Shown: positions 1-12,475, counted from the first letter of the stretch. The stretch: 64,000 nucleotides of DNA from Ziziphus jujuba (GCF_031755915.1 NC_083383.1:23239001-23303000); one strand, 5' to 3'. Notes: a model not told the origin generated them from the letters alone. Program-made: numbers and translations.

Positions 1-1635
1 TAATTTAAATTTTACAAAAATAATATTATTAAATGATCAATTATAAATAATTTGTAATACAAGCTAGTCATAGGTATAAAAGAAAAAGCTTTTCCTTTTT
101 TTCATTTTTTCTTTTTGGGATGCTAAACCCACAACAAATGCTGAAGTTATGCTTGGTTGTCGTTTTGTGATTCCCGTAATTATCAAGGTAGCGTGTGTTT
201 CTGCTCTTCCCCACCATCCATCATGAGTAGACACATAATAGACAAAGTCCTATGGTATTTTCATATAATCTTGGTGGAGACCACTCCTTTACGAGGAACA
301 GCTCTGAGGTTTTCGGACTACACTAATGTGGGACCCCAAAATTTTATGAAAACGTCAAAATAAATGTTGGTAGTATGTCTAAAATCAATAATAATAAATA
401 TTAAAAAAATAACAATAAAATTCGAATCATCAAATTCATTTGTCAAATATTGAATATCAAATAATCTATGGTATTAGGTTCATTTTCCATCTATTTATAT
501 TAATTTGTTAAATAATATGCATTGCTATATTATTTCGTATTAAAAATTTGATAAATATATTTAATGTCGGTAGCTACCGTAACTTGTTTTATCTTTGAAA
601 AAAAAAAAATCACTACAACAATAGGTGTCAAAAAATTTAAATAATACATTAATACATTTTTTTGAAGTTGAAGAGAAATAAGTCCAAAGACATGTGTCTT
701 GTTCTTCTTGATAATCCATATTTGTAACAGTAGAATATTATTATTATTATTATTATTTTATTTGGCGTGTGTGTAAGAAAGCAATGAAATACTATTTGCT
801 CTGGGTAGTATTATTTTAAGAATACATAACATTATTTATGTGAATTTTATTTTAAACGATCATATAACTAAAGCATTAGGATAATTTCAACCATATACAA
901 TGGACATAACTATTGATATTACTAATATTTCATCAAATTGGATTGTTAATCTATCGACATCTTATCTTAACTTTAATATTATCCAAGTGATATTTGATTT
1001 TATTTGCATAAAACCAATAATTTACAAATTATTTTGAATGATATCTCCATAAGAGAGATAAGTTATATATGAATATAAAATGAAACTATGATATATTCGA
1101 GGGATAAATCATGATCTAGTTTATGGTACCGTTATCTTCAAACATAGACGCTCTTTATAAATACACGCTAACATAGTGGTATTGTTATGGTGAAAAATAT
1201 TCTCACAACTTTCTTTTAGATTAAACTTGAAACGCAACTATTAACTTCAGCGTTAGAATGTCTTTGATCGGTACCATAACATTGACCTTTGGTATCACAA
1301 CATTGCCCCCCAAAGGTCCGCTTAGTAGCTGTTTGTGATCAAGTTTTGAAGCTGTTCGTGACCAAGTTTTGATTAAGATGATGGAGCTATTCGTGATGGA
1401 GAGAGGGACGGGCAAATTGGCATGGTTTGTAGGAACGAGAGTTCCTATGATCGTTGCTTTACTAGGAGTGCATAACAAAGTGTTGGCAATAAAGTACAAT
1501 CTAGTACCAACTAAAATGAATCATTCCCTCCTCTTACTACGAGGAAGAGAGCAATGAGCCCAAATCCTCTTATTAGAAAGAAGAAATACCAAAACGTGCT
1601 TTGTGGCTTGGCTCACTACCCTAGAGAATCATATT
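1..1635. other. AT-rich DNA without a recognised gene
   Basis: No coding region can be supported here. The first 1.1 kb is AT-rich with short ATT/TTA runs (about 730-760). From about 1230 to 1635 the base composition is more balanced and the text resembles the untranslated leader of a plant gypsy element. It lies directly against a solo LTR that interrupts a Tat-type gag relic continuing at 4582, so this part may be the 5' end of the same relic (inference). Short ORFs here have no family features. Confidence 0.5.
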
Positions 1636-1640
1636 GGTGG

Positions 1641-4576
1641 TGTAACACCCCGTCCCAAATCGCATCGGAATCCGTACACGTTGACCGAGGTTGACCGTTG
1701 ACCGAGCGGGTCAAAAGTTGACTTTTTGTCCCAGTTGAAATTTCCAGTTGACCAGGGTACCGTGGCGAAGTGCATGATGCCTCGAATTCGTAGACTAGTA
1801 GCACGTCGAAAACGGAGCTACGATTTGAAAGTTATGGGCAAAACAAGTTGAAGTGCAAACATTCCAAAAGGTGCCGGGAGTTGACTTTTTCTTGTGATGT
1901 AATTTTATTTTGACTTTTGTATGGTTGTAAAGTACTCGTTGATACGAGTTCATAGACTAGCGGCACGCTTGAATCGGACGTTTGGTTAAAAAGTTATGGA
2001 CGTTTGAAATTCGCCGGATACCGTATTATTTTATTATATCTGGCTTAAGTGCACAGTGATGCCATGTGTCAGCTTCTGATTGGTCCATGTGGCATCAACA
2101 GTGTCACATAGTGGCATTTATTTGACAAAATTCTTGGGGAAGAGAGAGAAAGAGAGAGAGGAGAGAGGAAGAGAGAGAGAGTCCGACTGGCCACCGGAGA
2201 TTTTCAAATTTTTCGGCCGATCTACTGTACATGCGCCGGCCAGCAAGATTCCCCTCCCCATTTCCGGCAAAACCTCAAATTTTCATGGCGATCGGCCGCC
2301 GGACGCGCCCGGATCGAGGCGGCGAAGATCGGGGGCGAGTTTTTCCCTCCACCGCCGGCCACCGCCGATTGACCCATTTCCGGCCATTTTCTGGCCACAC
2401 GCGCCAGACACCCTTGATCCCCTCCTCAAGTCCGGCCGACCCACCAAGTTTCACGGCCACCAAACCACCGACGCGCCGGGATTGAAGCTTTTTCCGGCGA
2501 GGGGCCGGAATTCTTCAAACCGTGATTTCTCCGCCGTTCGGCCTCCGTTTGCCTCACCGCCGGTCCCGTTGGATTGCTCTCCCCTCAATCTAAAAATCTG
2601 CAAAAAATCTCAGCTAACGGCCACCGCACGCGCCGCCTCCGGCGACAGTTGCCGGTGACCGCGGCGGCTCGCCGGAAGTTACTGTTCCGGCGAGTACCCA
2701 GTCTCCCGGTTGGCTCCAGTCCACTGTGTTCGATCTCCTGAACCCGAATCCGGCATCTGTTTTCGCCAATTCGCGATGGTTTGGGAGAATTGCGGAGCCG
2801 AAACCCGAAAAGCTTTCCGGCGAGATTCCAACCCCATCGGGTCCGATCACCGGAAAGTGAGACCGAATCCGTGATCCTCATCACTCGAGCTTAGATTCGG
2901 TATATAATTCGTAATTTTTAGATATCGTTTGGTGTTCGCTCCCCGGGTACCCATTTGGGAATTACCCGAATAAAATATTAATATTTTTGGTTGGTACACT
3001 GTGGTTGTTTAGGTGCGCGTACGAGTGGTGGAGTTGATCCTGCGGAGGATCTTAGTTGATTTACGCGCTCAAGGTGAGTGACCCACCTTCAAAAATTATT
3101 TTGGGCAATTAATTATATTTAATTGGTATTTAAATTATGCTCATGTGGTGTGATTTAATTATGAATTATATTGTGGTTTAATTTATTATGCATGAGCAAA
3201 GTGTATTTTGGTAGTATTTGTACGTGGTTTTAAATTTGATTTCCCGGGCATAATTGGGTTAAATATTTTACGAAAATATTTGTTTAAATTTTATAAATTA
3301 TGCCCGCGGTATTTTTATGGTTGCATCTCGTATTTCAAAAAAATTGTGGTTTGTTGTTATCGCTGGTTCATACCGATATGTTAAATAAAAATATGTGGGA
3401 TGGTAAGTATGAGAATTTAATGTATTTCCCACGATAATTTTGGAAAACGGTACGGTTGGTTAATGATGTCTATTTTTAGACGCACTCATACAGTATTGGT
3501 GTTCTGGTGTATGGACACGTGGTAGCGCGCAAGTATTATGTGGTTTAGCGCGCAGGTATTATTTCTCCCGTTGTTGCCATTGGACCGTGGGCAGGCAAGT
3601 TTGTTATTGGCCACAGCCGCCCCCCTCCTTGTCTGGGAGATGGTTTCAGCAGCGATACTGTCGGGACGCCGAAGTGCCGTTTGCAAGTTTCTCTCTTTAA
3701 CCCCCCCGCCAGCCGGTGCTCGGGACGCTGGGTATCGGAGGGCATCACCGGTATATGGTGTGGTGCGTCATGTGTTGTAATTTGCAAATAATGTTTTAAA
3801 CCCCAAAGGTGTTCAAAAATTATTTACTATAATTTATTACATTTTAATTATATATTGGGGTATGTTTTTATTTATTTATTGTTTATCAAATGGTTTAATC
3901 CCTTGGTTTTCGGGAAGTATGTTCATCGGGTTTTGTGAAATTGTTTTAACAGGAAACATTTCAAACGGAGTGATTGGTGAGAGTTTTGAGGGAAATTATT
4001 ATTTCCAACAGTTATTATTTATTATTATTTATTTATTAATTGTTGGTATTTATTCAATTCCCTTAATTGTTATTATTATTTTATTATCATTAAAGGTATT
4101 CAGTAGTTAGGGTCACTCATTGAGATGATTAGCATCTTACGTTTTTAAGTTCCGTTCGTTTAGGTGCAAGTGGTGGTAGGCGTTCTTCCGGAGCGAACCA
4201 AATCTTTCCGCTGCTGTTGTGTTTCGAGAAGTACTTCTGTACTCTTTCATTTCAGTGTATTATTTCTTTCATCCTTGTTGTATTTCTGTTGTTTAGTACT
4301 TCTTAAAGCTCTGTATATTATTGGGACACTTATGTTTTATTTATGCACTGGACTATTGTTATTGTTGAGAAGTACTGAAATTTGTGGAACAATTTGTAGT
4401 TTGCGGGAGGAATAAGGGGATGAGTATAGAAGTGTGTTTTCAATGCAGGTAATTTGTGGTAAGTCCATCCCTTAGGGGAGGTTCTGCCGGATTTTCCGTT
4501 GGAGGGTTCGGTAGGGTTTCCCTAGGATCAGGGCTTGTCTAGGGTTCCGGGGAGGAATTCTGGACGGATCCTGACA
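1641..4576 (+). repeat. Solo LTR of a long-LTR Ty3/gypsy element
   Basis: The segment starts TGTAACACCCC and ends GGATCCTGACA. It is flanked by a perfect 5-bp direct repeat GGTGG (1636-1640 and 4577-4581), the footprint of integrase insertion. No internal domain remains, so this is the usual product of recombination between two LTRs. The long LTR with TGTAACACC / CCTGACA ends resembles Tekay/Del-type chromoviruses (family knowledge). A purine run at about 2137-2184 is followed by GC-rich DNA (2190-2880). Blocks of it recur in reverse orientation in the LTRs at 43252-46459 and 55294-58180, for example the gatacgagttcatagactag region near 1940. Confidence 0.9.
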
Positions 4577-4699
4577 GGTGGCATTGATGAAATCATGAAA
4601 TTCTACTAGAGCACATTGACCCTAATCATAACTATTCACCACTGGATTAGAATGAGTGGGATGAAAAAGCTCTTAATAATGAGGGAGAAACTGATGATC

Positions 4700-5530
4700 C
4701 ATCATACAATGTTGAAAGACGATAAACAACGAAAACAGGATGGAGGTTACAAAGATCAAACTTCATCATCTCTAGAAAAAAAAAAAAAAAACAGTATTTT
4801 CATAGGGAATGATCCAAGATGTCCTTGGTGGAGCCGAAACCACTAAACAATGCATGGGAAGATGTAAGACAACTTAGGGAGTAAATCCAAAACCTTATGT
4901 TGAATGTTGGTCTAAAACTAAATGTATCAAAAACTAAATTTCCATTCATAAGGGAGATTTTGCATGCACTACTTCCATCAAGGTTTTAATTACCACATAC
5001 TATTATATATTATATATGAGATCTTTATGAAGTTATCAACTTAGCCATGTGTTGAGTATTTTTCTTTCCACTATTTGGAGCAAGTATCAAATGGTTCAAG
5101 CAATTGAAACCAACATTTTATAGTGCATTTTCTCAATTAAGTTGATTATTTGTTTCTCAATTTGTTGGGGAAAAGATGTTGAAGAAGCTTGTTATCAACC
5201 TTTCGTTGTTAAGGAATATATTTTACGCTTCAATATTGAAGCAATTCAAATGGAGGATTATAATGATCAAATGGCACTAGCAAGGATGATAATACATATC
5301 AGCAATAAAAAAATTTTATGGATTACTTGGTGAGTATCCTCAGAGGAACTTCCCTGATCTCCTAAATAAAATACAAAATTTTATCAATATCGATGAAATT
5401 GTCAAAGTAAAAAAGATAGAGAAAAGAGAGATAAGTGAAGTTCAAGATCAAAAGAAAGGAAAAGAAGACCAGAAACAATAACAAAGAGAAGGTCAACAAG
5501 CTATATACCAAAGACCACCACATACCATAT
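4700..5530 (+). pseudogene. Decayed gag of a Tat-type Ty3/gypsy element
   Basis: A broken reading frame can be followed through several stops and frameshifts. It gives KTKFPFIREILHALLPSRF near 4940-4985, ASIKWFKQLKPTFYSAFSQL near 5080-5130, LFVSQFVGEKMLKK near 5150-5190, and YGLLGEYPQRNFPDLLNKIQ near 5320-5380, followed by a lysine-rich tail. This order matches the capsid region of Tat-lineage (Ogre/Retand-like) gag: a WF.QLKP block, an LF..QF block, a DYNDQMALA-like block and a final INxDE segment. No zinc knuckle or pol survives. The relic was already present when the solo LTR at 1641-4576 inserted just upstream. Confidence 0.6.
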
Positions 5531-7440
5531 AATATAACTTAAAAATTATTATTATTTTTTTTTTTGGGTCTTAACTACTATTATAAATAATCTACTCTAA
5601 TAAGTTACAATTGATATATTAACTTCTAAAGTTTTTTAATTATATGCAAATTAAATTTATAAATTCATTTACATTCATTTAAATTCATAATTTTCCGGAA
5701 GAGATGTACTTTTGGCAATCTACATGCTATATATATATATATATATATATATCTCTAATTTAGAAATTTATAGAAATTTGTGGCTAATACTATGTAAAAA
5801 TTTCAGCAACTACGAATTAATGTGAAACATTGACATTGTATTTACTTCGCTTAATGCAATTCAAAAGACAGAAATCTGAAATTTTATTTTATTTCGTTTA
5901 TCATATATTGACATGATATTTACTATGTTATTTCTTATTTGAAAATTTAAATTTAAAAACATAACATTTGATATCTAAAATATTCCATGTACTTTTTTTT
6001 TTTATAGTTTTTTTTAGTCAGTAATTCTAATACATTATAAATTAATTAAGGATGAAGGATTTTATGCAAATCGAGTTGAACCTAGAACCTAGAAACAAGG
6101 GACAGAGCCAGAATCTTTATGCAGGTGGGCAAGTATACATACATACATATACACACATATATATAAATCGCTTGAGGACAAGTTAAACATACATACAGCC
6201 AAAAAAATAAAATAAAATATTTTTTATTAATATTAATTTAACATTATTTTTCTAATAGAACAATTTAACATAATTAGTAAAGTATAGCATAATATGTACA
6301 TATTTAAAATTATATATCCCTACAAAGATATATTTTATGGTTTAAATTTTATCACCTTTTTTTCCCTTTGTTTCAAATCTGATCTAAGGTTTCTTTCAAA
6401 AGTCTTTAGCTTGTTACGTGTAACTTATATTTATAAGTAAGATTAAACTAATTTTTTTTTCTTACGAATTAGCTTAAAATAATATTAGTTAACCAAAAAA
6501 ATATATATATAATGTTACCTTCTAGTTTTTTATAAGTTAATAAATAAGTTTGCATTATTTAAGTCACATTGTGCACAAAAACCACTCAAAAAACAATCTA
6601 ATCTAGTTTGAATAATAAACAATATTGCAAACAAAACTAACGTTTGAAAAAACTAAGGAAGAATAAGACTATGAGCTAGTGAAAAAAAACAATAAGAAAT
6701 AGAATAACAGAAAGAGGACAATTAAATATCAATAAAATAAGGCCAAATAAAATTAATAGTAGAAAAAAATTAGCATTTTTGTTTAAAGAATCGTACAATC
6801 ACTCTTAAGCTTTTAGCTTTGCAAACATATAAAAAGAATTCTAATAGTAAGTTTGCTTTAAAAATAAAAATAAATTATAATATTAGACTTACAAGAAATA
6901 TGATTAGTTTAAACAATACATTTTCAAACCTAACTCGAGAGCATTTGGTAAAAGAATTGAATAAGCTTTTTTTCTTTTAGGAAAATGAGAGAATCTTTAA
7001 AGCTAGAAAAACAAAATTAAAAAAAAAAAAAAACGAAACAACAAGAAGAATTTTAGTTGTTTTTTAGTGTTTTAACTTTTATATGAAAAAAAAAATTGAT
7101 AAAGACTGTTCACATTTTTATTTTTAAATAAAAAAACAAATACTTTAGGCTCGCCGACAAAAAAAAAAAAGAAGGAAATTTTATAGAAATTTTTGAAATT
7201 TCTATTAAATTCAATTTTTTAAAATTTATTTATTAAAAAATTAATAAATATTATTGATGTTTAAATGTCCACATATCCATTATTTTTATTATAATAAATT
7301 TAATATTTTTATAAATATTGTATAGTATATATAAATATAATATAGATAAAAATACTAATATACAAGTTAAATAATATTACATAGACAAATATATAAATAT
7401 AAATATTACAAAGTATATAAATATTATAAATATGAGGAGG

Positions 7441-7487
<47 letters not shown>

Positions 7488-7552
7488 CCAATATAAGTAA
7501 ATGAATTGATAAAATGTTTATGGAATATGATTAAGTAGTAATTTGTGGGTAC
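5531..7552. other. AT-rich intergenic DNA with microsatellites
   Basis: No gene is seen. There is an (AT)n run at 5728-5752, a cata/tata run at 6130-6165, several A-runs (about 7020-7033, 7157-7170) and a 40-base (AT)n at 7443-7484. A gggacagagccagaat motif near 6100 resembles the ends of some plant DNA transposon derivatives, but no partner end was found. Short ORFs are products of AT repeats. Confidence 0.6.
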
Positions 7553-7825
7553 TATGATGACCAGTGTGGGTGGATACGAGATACTAGTAGGTTACCTTAT
7601 GTACAAACCTATATCGCTTGGATGTGGCTTAGAAGATGATTCAAATGTATTGATAGTCAGTCCATAATACCAAGTTTTTTTTCAGAATGATTAACTTCAG
7701 GATTCATAAAAACTTTGAAGTTAAGCGTACTCGGATGAAAACAATTTCATATTGAGTATGGTGGTTAAATGGGAGATAATATCAATAGAGAGTGATAAGT
7801 CTGCCAGTGGAGACAAGGTATTACA
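7553..7825 (+). repeat. Cassandra-like 5' LTR with 5S rRNA-like segment
   Basis: This is the left terminal repeat. The 5S-like part spans about 7700-7776 and keeps the order aacttTGAAGTTAAGCGTaCTcGG ... gtggttaaatggga. In 5S genes this corresponds to the internal control region through the conserved GGGTGACC..TGGGA segment, here mutated. The primer-binding site follows two bases after its end. Confidence 0.8.
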
Positions 7826-7893
7826 AATGGTATTAGAGTTTATATCTTGCCGGAAGTGTGTCAGCGAAGACGTTGGACCTCAAGGGGATGGAT

Positions 7894-8219
7894 TGTGATG
7901 ACCATTGTGGGCATGTGCCAGACACTGCAGATTACTTGGTATTTAATCCCATATCGCCTTGAGTACAAAACACTGGTAGGTTATCCGATGTTCCATTCCA
8001 CATTATTTAGGTGTGAATAAGGGTATAATTCAAATATAATGATAGTCTATGTCCAGGCTTTTTCAGAACAATTGGCTTCAGGGTTCATAAAAACTTTGAA
8101 GTGAAGTGTGCTAAATCCTATATCGAGTGTCGTGGCTAAATTGGGAGCAACGTTGTAGTTAAATTGAAAACAGTATCAGCAGATAGTGACAAGTTCTGCA
8201 ATAAAGATATAGTGTTACA
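7894..8219 (+). repeat. Cassandra-like 3' LTR with 5S rRNA-like segment
   Basis: This is the right terminal repeat and starts TGTGATGACC. It aligns along its whole length with 7553-7825 and has some extra sequence near its 3' end. The 5S-like stretch at about 8080-8147 is more damaged (aagtgaagtgtgctaaat). It ends agtgttaca, the expected inverted partner of TGTGA. Confidence 0.8.
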
Positions 8220-9370
8220 AATATATTTTTATATATAGTCAATAAATATCATATAATGATTATCAACAATGATAGCCATATTTTATACAAAATCTATATA
8301 AAGAATAATAATTTTTAATTATCCAAAAATTTTATATCGTATTGAGATACCATTTCATGATATATAATATAATTGTAATAATTATTTTATATATTTTAAT
8401 TGATTCAAATATATATTTTTTTAAAATTTTTTTCATTAATAATAATATATTTATAATCATTAATGCGTACTATACATTGTTGACTACAAAAAATATAAAA
8501 CCCATCTAATATTTTTACAAATGTTTACAATAATTTTATAACTAATTGATCAAATAATCTAATTTTAAAATTTTAATAAAATTTTTATTTTTTAACAAAT
8601 TTTTATAGCTTTTATAAATTTTTATCAATATTTATAAATTTTTGATATTTTGATAAATATTTTTTTATTTTTAATTTATATTTTGCTTGATACTGATTGT
8701 TTAAATCTTATTGCCCTTATTGTCCGATCCTAGAAACATATTATGAATACTTTTATCTGGGTCAAACTAACAAATAATTTTTTAGCCGCAGCATACGTAA
8801 TTTTTATTTTCTTCCAGAGGCAATTATAAATTATTATATATTTATTTGTTCTATAAATTATTATATATTTATTTGTCTATTACTCGTCTATGCATTAAAG
8901 AAACAATAATGATAAATGACAAGCTGGATAGGGACTCTTTTTTTTTTTGGCTTTAGGATATTAAAACTATATACTTATCTTTCATATTCCTTATTTCTAA
9001 GTCCAATAAATTAAAGTTTATTAAATTCCCTTTCAAGCCATCCCTTCACTTTCCTCAAAATTTCACATTTAAAACAAAAATGGACCACAAGTAACATCGG
9101 CACCTAATCTTTTTTACTCCATGTGAAACATGATATTTCTGTAAAATCGTTCCAGAAGCCGAAAAATAATTTAGTTTTATATTACGTACAATTATAATAC
9201 GGTAATATTTTATGAAATAATTTAAAATAAAATAAAATAAAAATCCCACCTCCGGATATATTCTTTTTTGTCACATGCGTGATTCATTCATCCATAGAAT
9301 TTAACAATTCTCACAAAATCCATATGGACGGTAAAATAAGATCGATTAGGGAGGCTCTTCGGATTGTAAC

Positions 9371-9404
<34 letters not shown>

Positions 9405-9781
9405 TTTGGACACATGAATCATGAATGAAGATGAACTTCAATTGAGAAGTAGATTATCCAAGGAAAAAGGATTCCTTTGCTGATTGAGATGGCCTTTTAT
9501 TATTGTTGCCAACTGATGCAAATGATTAAAATTCTGCTTTCCAGGGGCTAGTGCTACCTTTTTCTCTTTATATGGATGTTATTGTTGTTGGTGGTCCCAG
9601 TAGTGGACAAGAAATATAGAGTAAAATATTGTGTCAAAGTTGAAAATTTTATGACAAGATTTGCCTTCTTTGTCAATTTTGTTAATGCAAACCCGACAAA
9701 TTTTTTTACCCTTGTTCGGTAATTGTTTGTTATTGTAGTAATTGGAATGTTTAATAAATTTAATTACTATATTTAATGTTT

Positions 9782-9849
9782 AAGTAAGAAAAATTAAAAA
9801 AAATTAAAAATCAAAAGTAAGAAAAATTAAAAAAAATTAAAAATCAAAA
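9782..9849. repeat. 34-bp tandem duplication
   Basis: An A-rich unit of about 34 bp (aagtaagaaaaattaaaa followed by aaaattaaaaatcaa) occurs twice back to back with essentially no differences. This points to a recent local slippage or duplication. Confidence 0.8.
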
Positions 9850-10938
9850 TGAGTGGCAAACTTTACACCATATTTGGATTGAAAAGAGGAAATGAAAATA
9901 AAGGAAATGTGTAAATGAGGAAAGAAAAGGAAAAATAAATTATTAATAATTTTTATTTTGATGATTAATGAATAAAAAAGAAAAGAAAGGAAATGATATG
10001 AAAAATAATAAATATTTTCATAAGTAATAAAAAGAGTAATTTTAGGATGTTAAAAAATTCACTACAAATCTTTTCTTTTCCATCCATTTTATGTTGATTT
10101 TGAAAAAAAAAAAAAACTAATTAAAATAAAAAAAAATCAATTACTTCTATTTTTCCCTTTTCTTTTCATTTCCATCTCATTTTAACCATCTCAATAAATG
10201 ATTTAAATCCTTTCTTCATATTCTTTTTTATTCCAACAATTCAACTATAATGTTAAAGATAAATTAGGAGAAGGGGAACTTTTAAGCTCCAGATCTAATT
10301 GAATCTACAACTGGTCCATGAGATTTTCCTTTGTACCGTACCTATACGGATTAAGGGCCAATATTTTAGAATTGATAATATGATTCCTACAAAAATACAT
10401 AAATTTTTGAATAGTTCTTTTTGCAATGTAAAAACAATTCTGTGTAGTCCTATAAGTATTTAAAATGATCAGAATATTCATAATGTATTTTTTCTTTTTT
10501 CTTTTTTTAAATTCAAATTTTATTTTAGTCTTGTTCTTCCTAATCATTTCAAATTAGCTGCTATCTTGTTGGTGCCACAGGAACACCATCGACTTGTTTA
10601 GTTACCAGACCACGAACTATTGTTGCCATGCTTGGCTATTGTGTTAGCTGAATTTAAACAACTCAAAGATGAACTTGATTTTTGGGCAATTTTCTAACTC
10701 AACTAATTGAATTCGGCTTAATTTTTCAATTTGATTTCACATACCACATGTTTTACATTTGTTGAAATTCTAATAACGGAGCATAAAAGAGGAAGACGAA
10801 ATACAGAGAGAGATTTCGATAAAATTCATCCATAAAAATGAAAAATGAAAAATATTCAATAAGGATATTATTGAAATTTAAAAATCATAAAATTGTATAC
10901 AGATTTTTCTGCAGTGCAACTAGCACTTCTTTAAATGT

Positions 10939-11080
10939 TTTCAAAAAGAATTCTTGTGGCATATATATTCAATTCTACCATTAAAATGGTATCATAACCC
11001 ACAATATCTAAATCTTTTCAAAACGAATTCTTGTGGCATATATATCCAATTCTTCCATTAAAATGGTATCATAACCCACC
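10939..11080. repeat. About 75-bp direct duplication
   Basis: Two adjacent copies share gaattcttgtggcatata, then ccattaaaatggtatcat and aacccac. They differ at a few positions. No coding or transposon context is evident. The repeated aatggtatcat only superficially resembles a retroviral primer site. Confidence 0.8.
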
Positions 11081-11321
11081 TATATTGTTCAATTAATAAT
11101 TATAGATTGTTTCACTTATATTACAATGATAATTAAAAATAACAGAAATATCATGGCATAACTATTACATGTAATATTTTCTCTTCATTTAGTTGGATTT
11201 ACATTCTTGTAGAAGAACCCGGATATGAATATTAAATATTTGAATCCTAGGACGATGGCTATCTATGCCTATAATTCAATATTAATCAGATGTAGGTAAT
11301 ATACAAACTGTTTTTTTATGT

Positions 11322-11636
11322 ATGCAAAACCTTTCATTATTATTATTATTATTGTTTTCTTTTGCTAAAACTAAGTATGCAAAGCAAATACAGGCAATCA
11401 GTTCTCAGAAAGATGAAGAGGCCACAATGAGCACTCAAAAGAGCAAAATACAAGAAGCCCATCCATCTTCAGAAGAGGTCACTAAGAAAGAATTTGGGGT
11501 GTGCCAGCCACACCGCAAATGTCATGGTCTATACTGTATTGGGCTTCCACCAGCCGAGTTTGTTTCGGTTTCTTTTTCCTCAATCTTCAATATATACGTC
11601 ACCTTCCATGTGAACCAAGTACAAATTGCCACCTAG
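11322..11636 (+). CDS. Possible small secreted cysteine-containing peptide (unrecognised)
   Basis: This ORF of 104 codons starts with a strongly hydrophobic N-terminus (MQNLSLLLLLLFSFAK, residues 1-16) that could be a signal peptide. It continues with a charged Lys/Glu/Ser stretch (about 28-58) and a short cysteine cluster, GVCQPHRKCHGLYCIGLPP (three Cys, about residues 59-77). The architecture of signal, variable spacer and small Cys-rich tail is that of many plant secreted peptides, but I recognise no family. The leucine run comes largely from an (ATT)n microsatellite, which weakens the case. The last 25 residues may be read-through into an intron or 3' UTR. No clear TATA box is close upstream. 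It could equally be a chance ORF. Confidence 0.3.
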   Translation: MQNLSLLLLLLFSFAKTKYAKQIQAISSQKDEEATMSTQKSKIQEAHPSSEEVTKKEFGVCQPHRKCHGLYCIGLPPAEFVSVSFSSIFNIYVTFHVNQVQIAT

Positions 11637-12340
11637 ATCAATCCCTGACAAAATGGTGGGCCTTTGTAAATATCTTTTGAGGAAATTCCCAAGAAATTGA
11701 AGAAGTGAAAAACAAAGCGAACAGATTTTAAAAATTACGCCCCCATATAGAGTGAGTATTTTTTATTTATTTATTTATTTATTTTTGCATCCCACATGTA
11801 GTGAGTTAGTGACATACAATTGTGATCTTTTGATGGTTTTTTGAAGGTTGATCTCTGATAGAGTAAGACAGTTGAGATCTCCTTAAACATGGATTTCCTT
11901 ATTTTATGCTTTTCAGACCAGCCAAAAGATATATAAGACAGAAAGAAAAAAAAAAAAGAAAATACAGGACATATGAAAAACAAAATAGATAGCATATATA
12001 TATATATATATATATATCTAGATATAGATATATCAAATCTTGCTCCAACTTATAATAATAAAAAATGATGATATGACAAATGCTATAAAGTTGCCACAGG
12101 TTTCCAGTTTAAGTCATTAATTTAATTAAAGTTTTCCCTCATATTTCATTTTGGTAATTTTTTACAATATAGATAAAATCCTTGTTCCATATTTTATTTT
12201 TGCCACCCTTGTTAGCATATAAATTATAATATTCATATACAATCATTTTACATTTAGCAAAAGTTACTTGAGCCAAAAAAAAAATTACTATTTTGCATTT
12301 TTTTTCGTTAACAGAGATTCAAATTCAATAATATTGTCAA

Positions 12341-12372
<32 letters not shown>

Positions 12373-12475
12373 CGACGATGATGATGATCTTGCTACTAAA
12401 CTATGCTTCTAAGAAGTACTACCTTGCATGTTAATGTACCCCCTTCAATTTTATTTATAAATATTTTAAATGATT

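Larger units (their letters stand above)
7553..8219 (+). mobile_element. Cassandra-like TRIM (non-coding miniature LTR retrotransposon)
   Basis: Two direct repeats flank a 68-bp centre: 7553-7825 starts TATGATGACCAGTGTGGG and 7894-8219 starts TGTGATGACCATTGTGGG. Each ends in (g)tattaca/tgttaca. The centre starts with TGGTATTAGAG at 7828, a decayed initiator-Met primer site, and ends with a purine tract caaggggatggat just before the right repeat. Each repeat carries a stretch like the 5S rRNA internal promoter (aagttaagcgtactcgg at 7718-7734). LTRs of about 300 bp holding 5S sequence with no coding capacity define the Cassandra TRIM family. No matching target duplication is visible (ggtac versus aatat), and the left end has TA instead of TG, so it is old. 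Confidence 0.85.
8220..11321. other. AT-rich intergenic DNA, no gene recognised
   Basis: The stretch is AT-rich with poly-A and poly-T runs, a 30-base A-run at 9372-9401 and two local duplications listed separately. Minus-strand ORFs at 9055-9249 and 10305-10547 lack family motifs and are lysine/phenylalanine-rich translations of AT DNA. I see no TE termini with target duplications here. Confidence 0.55.

Noticed and set aside
2080..2658. 192-codon Pro/Arg-rich ORF on the + strand
   Set aside because: It lies in the GC-rich core of a solo LTR. Several overlapping frames are open on both strands, composition is typical of GC-rich non-coding DNA, and no domain is seen.
7309..7491. 60-codon Ile/Tyr ORF on the minus strand
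   Set aside because: Produced by the (AT)n microsatellite.
7700..7776. A functional 5S rRNA gene
   Set aside because: Only part of the 5S sequence, with many substitutions, and it sits inside two LTRs of a TRIM. It is a captured segment, not a gene.
9372..9401. A 30-base A-run as a possible SINE or LINE tail
   Set aside because: No target duplication, no Pol III box A/B upstream and no RT. A plain A-run is common in this DNA.
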